DNA from: Deltaproteobacteria bacterium
GTDB lineage: Bacteria; Myxococcota; Kuafuiibacteriia; Kuafuiibacteriales; Kuafuiibacteriaceae
NCBI GenBank assembly: GCA_016703535.1
Contig: JADJBV010000002.1
Location: 682,001 to 746,000, forward strand
Length of the DNA: 64,000 bases
Reading direction: 5' to 3'
Below the pieces are notes generated by a model. That model did not search any database. It was not told where the DNA came from and worked only from the letters and a program-made list of their open reading frames with translations. Positions 8,783-19,727 of the stretch are shown here, one piece after another (position 1 is the first letter of the stretch; every line of letters begins with the position of its first letter). A program made the translations under genes and the position numbers.

Positions 8783-10969
8783 ATGCGCTGGGCCTGGATC
8801 GGGTTGGCCTCGTTGCTCTCTTGCGTCAGGCCCCAGACCGCGGACCCCATCGTCCCGGGCGACGCCACCTTGGGCATCGTGAGGCGGGCGCCCAATGGGT
8901 GGTTGGGCTGGTTGGACGACGGCACCCGGGCCGTGGAGGCCTTTGCCCTTCGGGAAGCCGATCAGATCTTTTTGCTCGAGCCTCAAGATTCGCCGGAGGT
9001 GTTGGGGTTGAGGCCGGGATCCCTGGAGGTCACCGACCAAGCCTGCATCGAAGCCGAGCTGCAGCAGCCTCTGCCCCCGCTCAAAGAAGCGCGTGGCTTC
9101 GAGCTGGTCGATGCACGCCTGCTTCCCCTCGACGAGGGGTTGGTGGAACAACGTCTCAGTCAGGTCTTTTTGCGGAGCGGGATCCAGGTCTGCGAGGTCG
9201 GCTGCGTTGAGATCCGGGATGAGGTGCTGCGGTGTTCTGATCCTTGTCCGGCGTTGATCGAGCCCGAGGCCCCCGCGCCGCCCAACCCGCCCACGCCGCC
9301 CAACCCTTGTCCCAGCGGCATGGCGTGTGCGCCCTTCGCCGCCGAGCCGCCCTGCCCGGCGGGGAACGCCAGGATGTTGGGCTCCTCTGAGTGTCGACCG
9401 GTGGGGGCCGAGTGTGGCCCCGACCTTCGGCAGTGGCCAACGGTTGGACCGCTCGCGCTCTACGTCGACGCCGCCTCCGATGGCGCGGGCATTCCGAATG
9501 GGCAGGGCCGTCCCAATCTGCAGGCCGCACTCGACGAGCTGAGCACCGGGGTGATCGCAGTTCGTGGGCGTTTTGATCCCAACGACCTGGTGGTGGTGGG
9601 GCAAAATCGCGACATCACCATCGTCGGGCACTGTCCGGCCGCGGTGGTGTTGCCGCGGCTGCAGATCTTGGGGCAGGCCGAGCTGCGTGACGTCTCGATC
9701 GGCCGCGGCAGCGCGACCAGTCTCCACGTCGAAGGATCGGCCCGGTTGAGTGGGGTGCACGTGATGGGGCCCGCCGGCGGGATCCAGGGTGGCGCCGACT
9801 CGGAGCTCGTCCTTCGAGATGTCTTGCTCGAGGACGTCCAGTTCGGGATCGCCAGTGAAGGTATGGTTGACGCAGAGCGGATAGTCGTCCGTGGCAGGGA
9901 GGTTGGGATCACGGTCAGCCAAGCGCAACTCACCTTGCGCCGAGCCCGCCTCGAAGGGGCGCCCACGTTCACCGCCGGAGCTCTCCACGCTTTGGCGACC
10001 ACCACCACCGTGGCCCACGTGGCGATCGACGGATCCCGCGGCGAAGCCGTCTCGCTTTATGGGGGCCACGCCGTCGTCGAGGATCTGTGGACCCACCGCA
10101 CCGAACAGGCCGCGATGGGCGTACGAGGCGCCGGAGTCCAGCTGCGGAGGCTGGCCTTCACCGACGCGGGCACCCGCGGCATCGTCGGGTACCGAACCCG
10201 GACCTTCATCTTGGAGGACTTCTCGCTGGAGCAGGGCCCCTCGACCCCCAACGACAGCGACGCCATCACCATGGCCGCCGACGACGGTGAGGCGATCCGC
10301 GCCTATACCTTGAGGCGGATCCGGATCCGCGGCGATCGCTTCGGCAACGTCGTTTCGTTGTGGCCCGCCGCGGACGGATTTTCTGCCGCGGAAGCCTGCC
10401 CGCAGGGGCGCAGCTGCAACCTCGTCGAAGACCTGGACATCGAAGGTTCGGTCAACAACGAACGGGACTCAGTGGCGGTCCAAGCTGGACTGAGCGACAC
10501 CGTGTACCGCCGGATCCGGCTCCGGGAGTGGCGGGACTCCGGATTTAGCATTGGCCCCTCAGCTTACGCGGACGTCGAGGACTGGAGCCATGAGTCGAGT
10601 GTCCGCACCGATTTTGGGTTTCGGCTCAACCACCCGGGTTTGGTGGTGCTGCTGCGGCGGGTCGCGCTGCGAGGGGTGGTGATCGGCTTCGAGATCGCGG
10701 CCGGGAACATAGGGATCGCTGAGCTCAGCGTCGCGGACGCGGTGACGGCCTTGCGGCGAGGGATCAGCCTGCAAGACACCAACCTCGAGGTGGAGCGTTT
10801 TGACTTGCGCACCCAGAGCGGCGCCTTGGCGGTGCAGGAGCTGGCCAACATCGGCGCCTACGAACTCCGCCAGGGGCAGGTGTTCAGCCAAGACGGCGTC
10901 CCCATCTTGGGGGCCGAGTGCAGCAACCCATACCTCGGCATGGACCAGGTGCGCATCTTGACTCCCTGA
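8783..10969 (+). CDS. Lipoprotein with right-handed beta-helix repeats
   Basis: The 728-residue product starts with a short lipoprotein signal (MRWAWIGLASLLSC), with Cys14 as lipidation site. After a conserved-looking N-terminal domain there is a Pro-rich hinge near residues 155-175 and a Cys-containing linker. From about 230 to 700 there are parallel beta-helix repeats (short strands alternating with small turns, as in SARLSGVHVMGPAGGIQGG). Beta-helix proteins of this kind bind or cleave polysaccharides, or are adhesins; no catalytic residues could be assigned. It has a paralogue at 34895-37288 with the same order of signal, Cys linker and beta-helix. Confidence 0.8.
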   Translation: MRWAWIGLASLLSCVRPQTADPIVPGDATLGIVRRAPNGWLGWLDDGTRAVEAFALREADQIFLLEPQDSPEVLGLRPGSLEVTDQACIEAELQQPLPPLKEARGFELVDARLLPLDEGLVEQRLSQVFLRSGIQVCEVGCVEIRDEVLRCSDPCPALIEPEAPAPPNPPTPPNPCPSGMACAPFAAEPPCPAGNARMLGSSECRPVGAECGPDLRQWPTVGPLALYVDAASDGAGIPNGQGRPNLQAALDELSTGVIAVRGRFDPNDLVVVGQNRDITIVGHCPAAVVLPRLQILGQAELRDVSIGRGSATSLHVEGSARLSGVHVMGPAGGIQGGADSELVLRDVLLEDVQFGIASEGMVDAERIVVRGREVGITVSQAQLTLRRARLEGAPTFTAGALHALATTTTVAHVAIDGSRGEAVSLYGGHAVVEDLWTHRTEQAAMGVRGAGVQLRRLAFTDAGTRGIVGYRTRTFILEDFSLEQGPSTPNDSDAITMAADDGEAIRAYTLRRIRIRGDRFGNVVSLWPAADGFSAAEACPQGRSCNLVEDLDIEGSVNNERDSVAVQAGLSDTVYRRIRLREWRDSGFSIGPSAYADVEDWSHESSVRTDFGFRLNHPGLVVLLRRVALRGVVIGFEIAAGNIGIAELSVADAVTALRRGISLQDTNLEVERFDLRTQSGALAVQELANIGAYELRQGQVFSQDGVPILGAECSNPYLGMDQVRILTP

Positions 10970-11143
10970 GCCCACCTCGAATCTAAGCCATCGAAATCCC
11001 GAAAAAGCCGGCGCTGGCCCGGGGCTCTGCGGGGTCACCCCTCCCCGGAGGCCACCGATTGTGTTAGGAGTTTGAGCCTCACAGATAGGACACCCGCAGA
11101 GAGCGGATCCGCTCAAAGACCGCGGGTGAATGGAAAGACACTG

Positions 11144-11662
11144 ATGGCTGCTAGGGGAACGAGGTTGTACGTCGGGAATCTTGCCTACGGGACTTCTGAA
11201 GAAGGACTGCGCGAGGCGTTCGCTCGAGATGGTCGCAAGGTGAAGACAGTTTTCATCGCGACGGATCGCGAGACCGGTCGTCCGCGGGGCTTTGCTTTTG
11301 TGGAGATGGAGACGCCCGAAGACGCGACGGCGGCGATCGCCGCGATGGACGGTCAGTCTGTCGACGGCCGGTCGTTGAAGGTCAACGAGGCTCGGGAGCG
11401 CGAAGGCGGCGGTGGCGGCGGCGGTCGTCGTCCGGGCGGTGGTGGCGGCGGCGGTGGCTTCCGCGATCGCGGCGGCGGCGGCGGCGGCGGCGGCGGTGGC
11501 GACCGGGGTTCGGCCCCTGGTGCGGGCGCCTTCGAACGCGAGGTGGGCGTGGGCGGTGATCGTGGCGCCGGGCGACGGGATCGTGGCGATCGGAATCGGG
11601 ACCGTGGTGATCGGGACCGCGGCGATCGTGACGGTTACGGCGGCGGTCGCTCGCGCTACTGA
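11144..11662 (+). CDS. RNA-binding protein, single RRM with Gly-rich and Arg/Asp-rich tail
   Basis: Start chosen at ATG 11144, giving [13 protein letters not shown] with a GGAAAG site upstream; an earlier TTG at 11072 precedes unrelated sequence. Residues about 5-80 are one RNA-recognition motif, with RNP2 (RLYVGNL) and RNP1 (RGFAFVEM) intact. The tail (about 85-172) is a run of Gly broken by Arg, then repeated Arg-Asp/Gly-Asp units, coded by GGC/GGT repeats. This is the layout of bacterial cold-shock-type Rbp proteins, which bind RNA through the RRM and tail. A Rho-independent terminator follows, so it is probably a single-gene unit. Confidence 0.92.
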   Translation: MAARGTRLYVGNLAYGTSEEGLREAFARDGRKVKTVFIATDRETGRPRGFAFVEMETPEDATAAIAAMDGQSVDGRSLKVNEAREREGGGGGGGRRPGGGGGGGGFRDRGGGGGGGGGGDRGSAPGAGAFEREVGVGGDRGAGRRDRGDRNRDRGDRDRGDRDGYGGGRSRY

Positions 11663-11679
11663 ATAGACTGCTGAGACTT

Positions 11680-11709
11680 GGCCCGTCCCCTCGCGACGGG
11701 CCACCTTTT
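11680..11709 (+). terminator. Rho-independent terminator after the RRM gene
   Basis: An 8-bp perfect stem (GGCCCGTC with GACGGGCC), a 7-base loop and then CTTTT, 18 bases after the stop codon. Confidence 0.8.
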
Positions 11710-11738
11710 GCGCCCTAAGGGCCCCGGGCAGGTGTGGT

Positions 11739-11760
11739 GGCGGTCAGTGTCCTGACCGCC
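11739..11760. terminator. Strong hairpin downstream of the glutamate dehydrogenase gene
   Basis: A 9-bp perfect stem (GGCGGTCAG/CTGACCGCC) with a 4-base loop lies just past the dehydrogenase stop, between two convergent genes. There is no T run on either strand, so it may act as an mRNA end-stabilising hairpin rather than a classical terminator. Confidence 0.5.
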
Positions 11761-11768
11761 CACTCAAC

Positions 11769-13295
11769 TCACTGAGAGAAACCTTCGATCCGGTAGTGGG
11801 CTTCGATCCGCTTCAGCGCCAAGATCATGGCCGCCAAGCGCATCGGCACCTTTTGGCCGACCAAGAAGCTGGAGTTGTCGTATTCGGCGCTCCGCTCCAG
11901 GCGATCGTTGGAGATGTCCCGGATCAGGCGGTAGTTGCTCTTGATCGCCCGCTCCAACTTTTGGTTCACCTCCTGTTCGGTCCAGTGCTCCATCCGCTTG
12001 TTCTGGATCCACTCGTAGTAGGACACAGTCACGCCGCCCGCGTTGCCGATCACGTCGGGGATCAGCTCGATCTTGCGGCTCTCCAAGACCTCGTCGCCGT
12101 CGGAGGTGGTCGGGTTGTTGGCGCCTTCGGCGACCAGTTGGCAGCGGAGCCGTTCGGCCACGTTGCCGTCGATCTCTTTGCCGAGGGCCGCCGGGATCGC
12201 GATCTCACACTCTTGTGACCAGAAGTCGTCCTTGGAGATGGCCTGAGCTTCGGGATAACCGCCGACCGAACGCCGCAGGTTTTTGGGGTTGGCGTGGACG
12301 TATTGGGTCAGCCGACCGACGTCGATGCCGTTGGGATCGGCGATGCCGCCGTCGGCGTCGTTCACCGCCACCAGCTTGGCGCCCATCTTGGCCAAGATCT
12401 CGGCCGCGTTGGAGCCCACGTTGCCGAAGCCCTGCACGATAAACCGCGCGCCCTTGATGCTCTTGCCCCGGGCCAAGAACCAATCTTCGATGCAGTAGGC
12501 CAGGCCTTGACCGGTCGCCTTGACGCGGCCTTCGGAGCCGCCGATGCGCACGTCTTTGCCGGTGACCACCCCGCGGTGTTTGTGAGGTTCACGTTCGCCG
12601 TCGGTGTACTGGCGCAACATCCAAGCCATGACCTCGCCGTTGGTCCCGACGTCCGGCGCCGGGATGTCGAAGTTGGGCCCGACCATGTTCTTCAGCTTGT
12701 ACATGTAGCGAAGCGTGATCGCCTGCAGCTCTTCTTTTGAGTAGAGCCGGGGATCCAACTTCAAGCCGCCCTTGGCACCGCCGAAGGGGACGTTGGCGAT
12801 CGCGGTCTTCCAGGTCATCTCCGAGGCCAAGATCTTGAAGAGATCGAGGGAGACGTCTTGGTGGTACCGGATGCCGCCCTTGTACGGGCCCCGGGCCTGG
12901 TTGTGCTGAACGCGGTAGGCCTTGATGCGCTCCGGCTGGCCCCTCTTGATCTTGAAGAGGCCCTTTTTGGCGATGCGGATGACGCCGTTTTCGGTGTGCA
13001 CCGAGCCGATCCGCATGGCGCCCGGTTTGATGATCCAACAGCCGTCGTAGAGGGGCTCCAACATCGACTCCGGGATGTCCGAGTCCGCGAGCTTCGCGTA
13101 CTTCGCGTGGTCATCTTGAGCGATGGGCTGCAGGCGGTCTTGCAAGTGAGTGGTGACGTAGAAGATGTGCTCGAAGTCGGGCTGCTCCAGCTCCAGGCGG
13201 ACCCGCGGATCGAGATCGATCAGGTCAGCGGCGCGATGAAAGACCTCCATCGCCTCCAGGTAGATGTTCTTCTTCTTCGGTTTGGGCGAGCTCAT
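11769..13295 (-). CDS. gdhA: Glutamate dehydrogenase (Glu/Leu/Phe/Val dehydrogenase family)
   Basis: Catalyses the reversible oxidative deamination of glutamate to 2-oxoglutarate and ammonium. Start chosen at ATG 13295 (MSSPKPKKKNIYLEAM), giving 508 residues; the open frame extends upstream to 13490 but that part reads as non-coding. The N-terminal catalytic half has the substrate/Lys signature PFGGAKGGLKLDPR. The C-terminal Rossmann domain has VQGFGNVGSNAAEI followed by AVNDADGG. The protein is longer than the usual 410-450 residues, with an N-terminal extension of about 60. Leucine dehydrogenase is an alternative within the family. It is divergent from gpmI. Confidence 0.9.
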   Translation of the reverse strand: MSSPKPKKKNIYLEAMEVFHRAADLIDLDPRVRLELEQPDFEHIFYVTTHLQDRLQPIAQDDHAKYAKLADSDIPESMLEPLYDGCWIIKPGAMRIGSVHTENGVIRIAKKGLFKIKRGQPERIKAYRVQHNQARGPYKGGIRYHQDVSLDLFKILASEMTWKTAIANVPFGGAKGGLKLDPRLYSKEELQAITLRYMYKLKNMVGPNFDIPAPDVGTNGEVMAWMLRQYTDGEREPHKHRGVVTGKDVRIGGSEGRVKATGQGLAYCIEDWFLARGKSIKGARFIVQGFGNVGSNAAEILAKMGAKLVAVNDADGGIADPNGIDVGRLTQYVHANPKNLRRSVGGYPEAQAISKDDFWSQECEIAIPAALGKEIDGNVAERLRCQLVAEGANNPTTSDGDEVLESRKIELIPDVIGNAGGVTVSYYEWIQNKRMEHWTEQEVNQKLERAIKSNYRLIRDISNDRLERSAEYDNSSFLVGQKVPMRLAAMILALKRIEAHYRIEGFSQ

Positions 13296-13437
13296 GCGTA
13301 GGCCACGGCTTATCGGTCGCCTCGGTGGGCGAATCAAGTTCATTTGCCGCGCGGCGATCTCGGCGGATTGTTGCACTGCGAAGGTCGTGTGAGCGACACA
13401 CGACGACCCGGTGACGCTGACGCGACGCGACATTTTC

Positions 13438-13451
13438 GCAAGGCGACTTGC
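13438..13451. repeat. Palindrome GCAAGNNNNCTTGC, copy 3 (intergenic)
   Basis: The sequence reads GCAAGGCGACTTGC and extends by one further CG pair on each side. It is the only copy outside a gene, between gdhA and gpmI. Confidence 0.8.
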
Positions 13452-13501
13452 GCTGCACCGCGTCTCGACAAGCGCCTGACCTCGGACCATGGTGACGGCG
13501 C

Positions 13502-15148
<1,647 letters not shown>

Positions 15149-15255
15149 ATGTGGCGTGGATCACGGCGCTCGTCGGATCACAGACATCGGCCGACCGACA
15201 CTCACCCCGGCGGCGCGCTGTGGGTATGATGTTCGAGGTGTCAGTCAGCCCTGGG

Positions 15256-17994
15256 ATGAGGCGCGTCCTCTTTTGTTTGCCTCTCTTCGCGGCCTGCGTG
15301 CCGAGTGGTCGTGAGGTCGGCGCGCGCCTCGGCCCCCGGGACGCCAGCAGCAACACCCCCGACAGCGGCATCGTCGCGATCCCGGTCGATGGGGGCTTCG
15401 ATGACGCCGGCAACCCGATCGACGGTGGCTTCATCATCCCCGACTCGGGGGTGCTCAACCCGCCCGACGCTTCGGTGGTCAACGTGGTCTACGACCAGTG
15501 CCCCGACAACCCGCACAACCTGGACGCCCCGATCATCGTCAACGATGGCAGCAACACCATCGCCCGGGAGCCCGGCTTCACCTCCTTTTTGGTGCCGCTG
15601 GCGATCGGCGCAGAGATCTACTCCCTCAACAGCTTGACCGTCGACGACGGCACCCAACGACTGCCGGCCCAGTTCGAGGCCTTGGGGCGTTGGGACGGAC
15701 ACAAGGACGACTGCACCAAACCGATCCGCTACGCCTACGCCCACGTTCGGGCCGTGCCCGGGCCTGGTGCCAACGTCATCTGGCACGTGCGCTCCGACGC
15801 CAACAACCAAGGCGAGCCGACCACCATGAACGTCAACGAGTCGGCCTCCGAGTGGCAGATCGACACCGGCGTGGCGCGTTTTACGGTGCCTCGGGGACGC
15901 TTCCGCGGCATCACCAAGGTCGAGCTCCCCAACGGCAGCGGCTTCGACGTGATCAGCGAACTGCCCGCCAATGAGTCGGCCTTTCAGATCGATCACAACG
16001 GCAACAAGAGCACCGGCAACTTGGATCCTTGGTACTTCGTGCTCGAGCGACGCGGACCCCAAACCGTGACCGTGGCGGCCCGAGGTTTTTACGCGGCCGC
16101 CGGCGGTGGGCGTGATCTGGGCTACACCATTCGCCTCCACTTCTACGCCAGCTCCAGCGTCGTCCGGGTCGAACACACCTACTATTACGGCGAGGTCGCG
16201 GGTTGGGGCGCCGACGGTCTGACCAACACCACCAACGTGGGGCGAGCGTGGATGCGGGTCCCCTTGGCCGGTGCCAGCGGCGTGATCGCCCGGGCCGACA
16301 CCCAGGTCCACACCTTGGGCCTCGCTGATCTCTTGCTCGAGCAAGTGAAACGCACCCCTTCCGCCAGCGCGGTGCGCTTCACGCTGAACAGCGGCGGAAG
16401 TAGCGTCGAGTCCGGCACCTGGGCCGATCATCCCTTCGTCGCGATCACCGGCCCCAACGGCTACGCCATGGGCACCATCGCCCGCTTGAGCCATCGAGAT
16501 CCCCAAGGCCTCCGGGTCGCCGGCAACGAGCTGCAGCTCGACTTCACCTCCAGCCCCATCGGCGTCGGCGGCGCTCGCGGCATTTGGTCCATTGGCGCCA
16601 TCGACTTCGGGCGGGGCGCACCCAACGCGGCTCGGGCCGACGCCCTCCAGCTCCACGCCGAACGGCCGCTGCTGGGCACCCCTCAGCCGGCCTACCTCAA
16701 CACCACCCAGACCATCGGCCCCTACGCCACCAGCGAAGCCCGTTTCCCCGGATTTTTCGCCGAGATGTTGAACCTGCACCAACGCAGCCGCGACTACCTG
16801 CGGGACCTGCGGGTCACCGGGATCCAGATCTGGCCCGATCTGCCGCGCAACTCCTGTTATCAGGACTTCAACTGCGATCAGCAGCGCAACCAGCTCTACG
16901 AAGGTGGCGACAACAACTATTGGAACTGGTCCAAGCCCGGCGTCGACGAGTTCTTCCGCACCGGCGACAACAACTTCCTCTACGACTTCTCTTTGGGCGA
17001 GGCCTACACCTACGTCGAGACCCTGGCCGTCCGCACCGATCACGATCGGATCTCCGACTCCTCGGTCGCCGGGCTCGCGCCTTGTTATGGCGACTCCCGA
17101 GGTTATGACGGTGACTTCCGGGAGGGCCTCAACAACCGTCGTGATCGGTGTGTGGCCGACTACAGCTACTCGAAGACCATCCGGGTCGCGGCCCTGGCCA
17201 CCGGCGATCCGCGCTTCGTCGACTTCTACGAGGAGGCCGCCGAAAGTGTGATCAACGCCTTTGGTGCGCCGCCCGACTCGCCCGAGCAGTTTTTGGAGGT
17301 CACGCTCAACCGACTCTCCGAACAACGCCTGGAGGTGTTGACCGCCGGCGCCGAGTTGGCCCGAGATCCAACCACCTCCACTCGCTTGCGCCAGCGCCTG
17401 CGCAACTACGTGGACTTCATGCTTGGCCGAGTCCTGATCAACGGGCACTCTTGCGACGTCGGCGGGTCCGGCTCCAATGACGCCAAGGCCCTCGGCAACT
17501 GCGGCAGCAGCCAAGCCTGGATGATGCCGGTTGGCGTCGAGTGGGCCACTCGGGCCAGCCGTTTCTTGCGCCATCCGGTGTTGGCCAACTGGGTCGTGCA
17601 ACACGGAGCGACCTCCGCTCGCAACCACACCGTCATCGGCGGCAACGGCCTGCCCGACTTCTCTCAGGCCGACAACGGCTGGCGCACCACCTATCAATGC
17701 AGCGCCAACGGCAGCGGCGTGGTCGACGCCAGCTGCGCCAAGATCAACGGCGGCGAAAACGACGGCCGCTTTTATGCCAACGGCGTGCTCTCCTACTTGA
17801 ACGTCTTCGGCATCGTCTTGGCCGCCGACCCCAGCGACCCCATCCGGATCTGCCAGTGGTTGCCCGCCGCCTACAACGCCCAGGTGGGGAGCCTGCCGGA
17901 TCTCGACGTGAACTATCACATCTGGGGCAAGGCCTCGGGCCAAGCCTTCGGCATGTCGGCCGAAGCGGTCGGCGCGTTGAGCGCCTGTCCCTAG
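15256..17994 (+). CDS. Large exported lipoprotein resembling exo-rhamnogalacturonan-lyase-like (PcRGLX/YetA) proteins
   Basis: Start chosen at ATG 15256, giving MRRVLFCLPLFAAC with Cys14 as lipidation site. ATGs at 15226 and 15229 are in frame, and the open frame runs back to 14665 over gpmI. The 912-residue protein has an Asp/Gly/Pro-rich spacer (about 30-80). Beta-sandwich-like sequence follows (WQIDTGVARFTVPRGRF), then a long C-terminal region with Tyr/Trp-rich and helical segments (LYEGGDNNYWNWSKPG). The order of sandwich and helical domains recalls PcRGLX/YetA-type polysaccharide lyases. That assignment is from memory of the fold pattern and is weak; it may be another secreted glycan-active protein. 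Confidence 0.6.
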   Translation: MRRVLFCLPLFAACVPSGREVGARLGPRDASSNTPDSGIVAIPVDGGFDDAGNPIDGGFIIPDSGVLNPPDASVVNVVYDQCPDNPHNLDAPIIVNDGSNTIAREPGFTSFLVPLAIGAEIYSLNSLTVDDGTQRLPAQFEALGRWDGHKDDCTKPIRYAYAHVRAVPGPGANVIWHVRSDANNQGEPTTMNVNESASEWQIDTGVARFTVPRGRFRGITKVELPNGSGFDVISELPANESAFQIDHNGNKSTGNLDPWYFVLERRGPQTVTVAARGFYAAAGGGRDLGYTIRLHFYASSSVVRVEHTYYYGEVAGWGADGLTNTTNVGRAWMRVPLAGASGVIARADTQVHTLGLADLLLEQVKRTPSASAVRFTLNSGGSSVESGTWADHPFVAITGPNGYAMGTIARLSHRDPQGLRVAGNELQLDFTSSPIGVGGARGIWSIGAIDFGRGAPNAARADALQLHAERPLLGTPQPAYLNTTQTIGPYATSEARFPGFFAEMLNLHQRSRDYLRDLRVTGIQIWPDLPRNSCYQDFNCDQQRNQLYEGGDNNYWNWSKPGVDEFFRTGDNNFLYDFSLGEAYTYVETLAVRTDHDRISDSSVAGLAPCYGDSRGYDGDFREGLNNRRDRCVADYSYSKTIRVAALATGDPRFVDFYEEAAESVINAFGAPPDSPEQFLEVTLNRLSEQRLEVLTAGAELARDPTTSTRLRQRLRNYVDFMLGRVLINGHSCDVGGSGSNDAKALGNCGSSQAWMMPVGVEWATRASRFLRHPVLANWVVQHGATSARNHTVIGGNGLPDFSQADNGWRTTYQCSANGSGVVDASCAKINGGENDGRFYANGVLSYLNVFGIVLAADPSDPIRICQWLPAAYNAQVGSLPDLDVNYHIWGKASGQAFGMSAEAVGALSACP

Positions 17995-18053
17995 CAGCCA
18001 CGTCCGAAAAACTGCGGTTGCGCTCCAGCGGCAGATGGCCGAAATGAGGGCGG

Positions 18054-18835
18054 ATGTCCGAACCCAGCCCGCGTTGGTGGGGGGAATATCGCCTTCGGCC
18101 AGGTGAGGCGGGATCTTGGCTGATCGGGCCCTTGGCGCTGCGGGTTCAGCACCAAGAGGGCGAGTGGGTCATCGGTACCGCCCGGAGTTCGGAGCTGGAT
18201 GACGCGGTGGAGGTTCGGTTGCCTCACGCCGCCGGGCCCTGGTCGCCCGGGTTTGAGGTGACCAGCTTTGCGGTGTCTCGGACCACCGAACGACTTGTCT
18301 TGTTGCCGATCTTGCCGCCCCGATCATTGGTGGTGCGACCCGAAGCTCGGCTGTCGGTGCCCCAAGAAGAAGAGGTGACCTTGCGGGTGCGGGCACCGTT
18401 GTGGGTCAAGGTTGGGATCGGCGAAGGTGCCAAGACCTTGGTCGAGGTGCCTTGCGTCAACTTGCCCAGCACCTGGTTTGGGCCGAGCCCCACCGAAGGT
18501 GAACTCTGCTACGCCTTGCGCGCCTCGGGCCGGTTGCGTGCCAGGATCTGGTCGCCGCGGGGCACGAGGCCTTGGTGACGGTGCGGATCCGCAATCGCGC
18601 CGACACGCCACTTCTGGTGGAGCGGATCAATCTGCCGGTGGAGAGCTTGCGACTTTATGAACAGGAAGGCGCGGGCCTGTTGACCAACGCGGTCAGCCTG
18701 GATCGGGTGGCCGAGAGTGAGGTCAATGTGCGGGTCGAGCCTGGCCCTCCGCCCGGCGTGACGGCTCAGTTGGTGAACGATGGGCGGGTGGATGAGGGCG
18801 TGTTTCGTCGAGCCTTCGGTAGCCTCTTTCGTTGA
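18054..18835 (+). pseudogene. DUF432-family gene split by a frameshift
   Basis: The first frame (18054-18578) encodes residues ending RIWSPRGTRPW. The second frame (18572-18835) continues with VTVRIRNRADTPLLVERI. Adding one G to the GGGG run at 18559-18562 would join them as SPRGHEALVTVRIRNR, giving a single protein of about 260 residues that matches the DUF432 pattern (TWFGPSPTEGELCYALR in the middle, RINLPVESLRLY late). DUF432 genes are often next to MscS channels, and here mscS begins ten bases downstream. The break is either a one-base sequencing error, real decay or slippage. Confidence 0.75.
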
Positions 18836-18844
18836 GGAGCACGC

Positions 18845-19675
18845 GTGGAGACCTACCTACACAACCTCCAGTTGCAGCTCGAGCGGGCCCTCCCCACCCT
18901 GAGTAAGGTCGCGCTGATCATCTTTGGGGCCTTGGCAGTGGCCCGCCTGGTGCGCGCGGCGTTGGGGACGGCCCTGGGCGTCCGCCTGATGCCTCAACAG
19001 CTGGTGCTGCTGCGTTCGGTGGTCGGCTACGCGGTCTACGGCTTGGCCGTGGTGTTGGTCCTCGAGCAACTTGGCTTCGATCCCAAGGTCCTGCTCGGGG
19101 CGGCTGGGTTCCTGACGGTCGCCATCGGTTTTGCTTCTCAGACCTCGGTCTCCAACCTGATCAGCGGCCTGTTCTTGATCTTCGAACGGCCTTTTATCAT
19201 CGGCGACGCGGTGACCATCGACGGGGTCACCGGCGAGGTGATGTCGATCGATCTGTTGTCGATCAAGCTCCGGACCTTCGACAACCTCTACGTCCGGGTG
19301 CCCAACGAGGCGGTGCTCAAGACCAAGGTCACCACCTTGACCCGATTCCCGATCCGCAGGGTCGAGCTCCAGGTCGGCGTTGCCTACCGCTCCAACCTCG
19401 AGAAGGTCCGAGCGGTGTTGTTGCAGATCGCCAATGATCATCCCCAGGTGCTGCGCGAACCCGAGCCGATGTTTTTGGTCACCGGCTTTGGCCCCTCGTC
19501 CGTGAACCTCTCGTTTTTGGTGTGGGTCGAGCGGGACCCCCTGCTGAAGGTCAGGGCCGAGCTTTATACCTTGATCCACCGGAGCTTCTCCGAGGCCGGC
19601 ATCGAGATCCCCTTCCCCCAGATGACCCTCAGCGCCGCGCCTGATTCTCAGCCCTTGCCGGTCAAGTTGGCCTGA
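18845..19675 (+). CDS. mscS: Small-conductance mechanosensitive channel, MscS family
   Basis: GTG start. The 276-residue product has three N-terminal membrane helices. The third is the Ala/Gly-rich pore helix (LLGAAGFLTVAIGFASQTSVSNLISG). The beta domain follows (FERPFIIGDAVTIDGVTGEV; VRVPNEAVL), then the alpha/beta C-terminal vestibule. This is a compact MscS of normal length, which opens under membrane tension to release solutes during osmotic downshock. It sits ten bases after the DUF432 gene, suggesting one transcript and a functional link. Confidence 0.94.
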   Translation: METYLHNLQLQLERALPTLSKVALIIFGALAVARLVRAALGTALGVRLMPQQLVLLRSVVGYAVYGLAVVLVLEQLGFDPKVLLGAAGFLTVAIGFASQTSVSNLISGLFLIFERPFIIGDAVTIDGVTGEVMSIDLLSIKLRTFDNLYVRVPNEAVLKTKVTTLTRFPIRRVELQVGVAYRSNLEKVRAVLLQIANDHPQVLREPEPMFLVTGFGPSSVNLSFLVWVERDPLLKVRAELYTLIHRSFSEAGIEIPFPQMTLSAAPDSQPLPVKLA

Positions 19676-19727
19676 ACGCCGCTTTTCCGAGGCCAAAAGC
19701 GCGTCCGTCGGGGTAAAACAACCCATC

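Noticed and set aside
11404..11510. GGC-rich tract considered as a recent repeat expansion or mobile element end
   Set aside because: It encodes the normal Gly-rich tail of RRM-type RNA-binding proteins.
15241..17943. A 900-residue minus-strand open frame
   Set aside because: It mirrors the lipoprotein gene at 15256-17994 codon for codon; its Gly/Val/His/Asp bias is typical of antisense GC-rich frames and there is no signal or motif.
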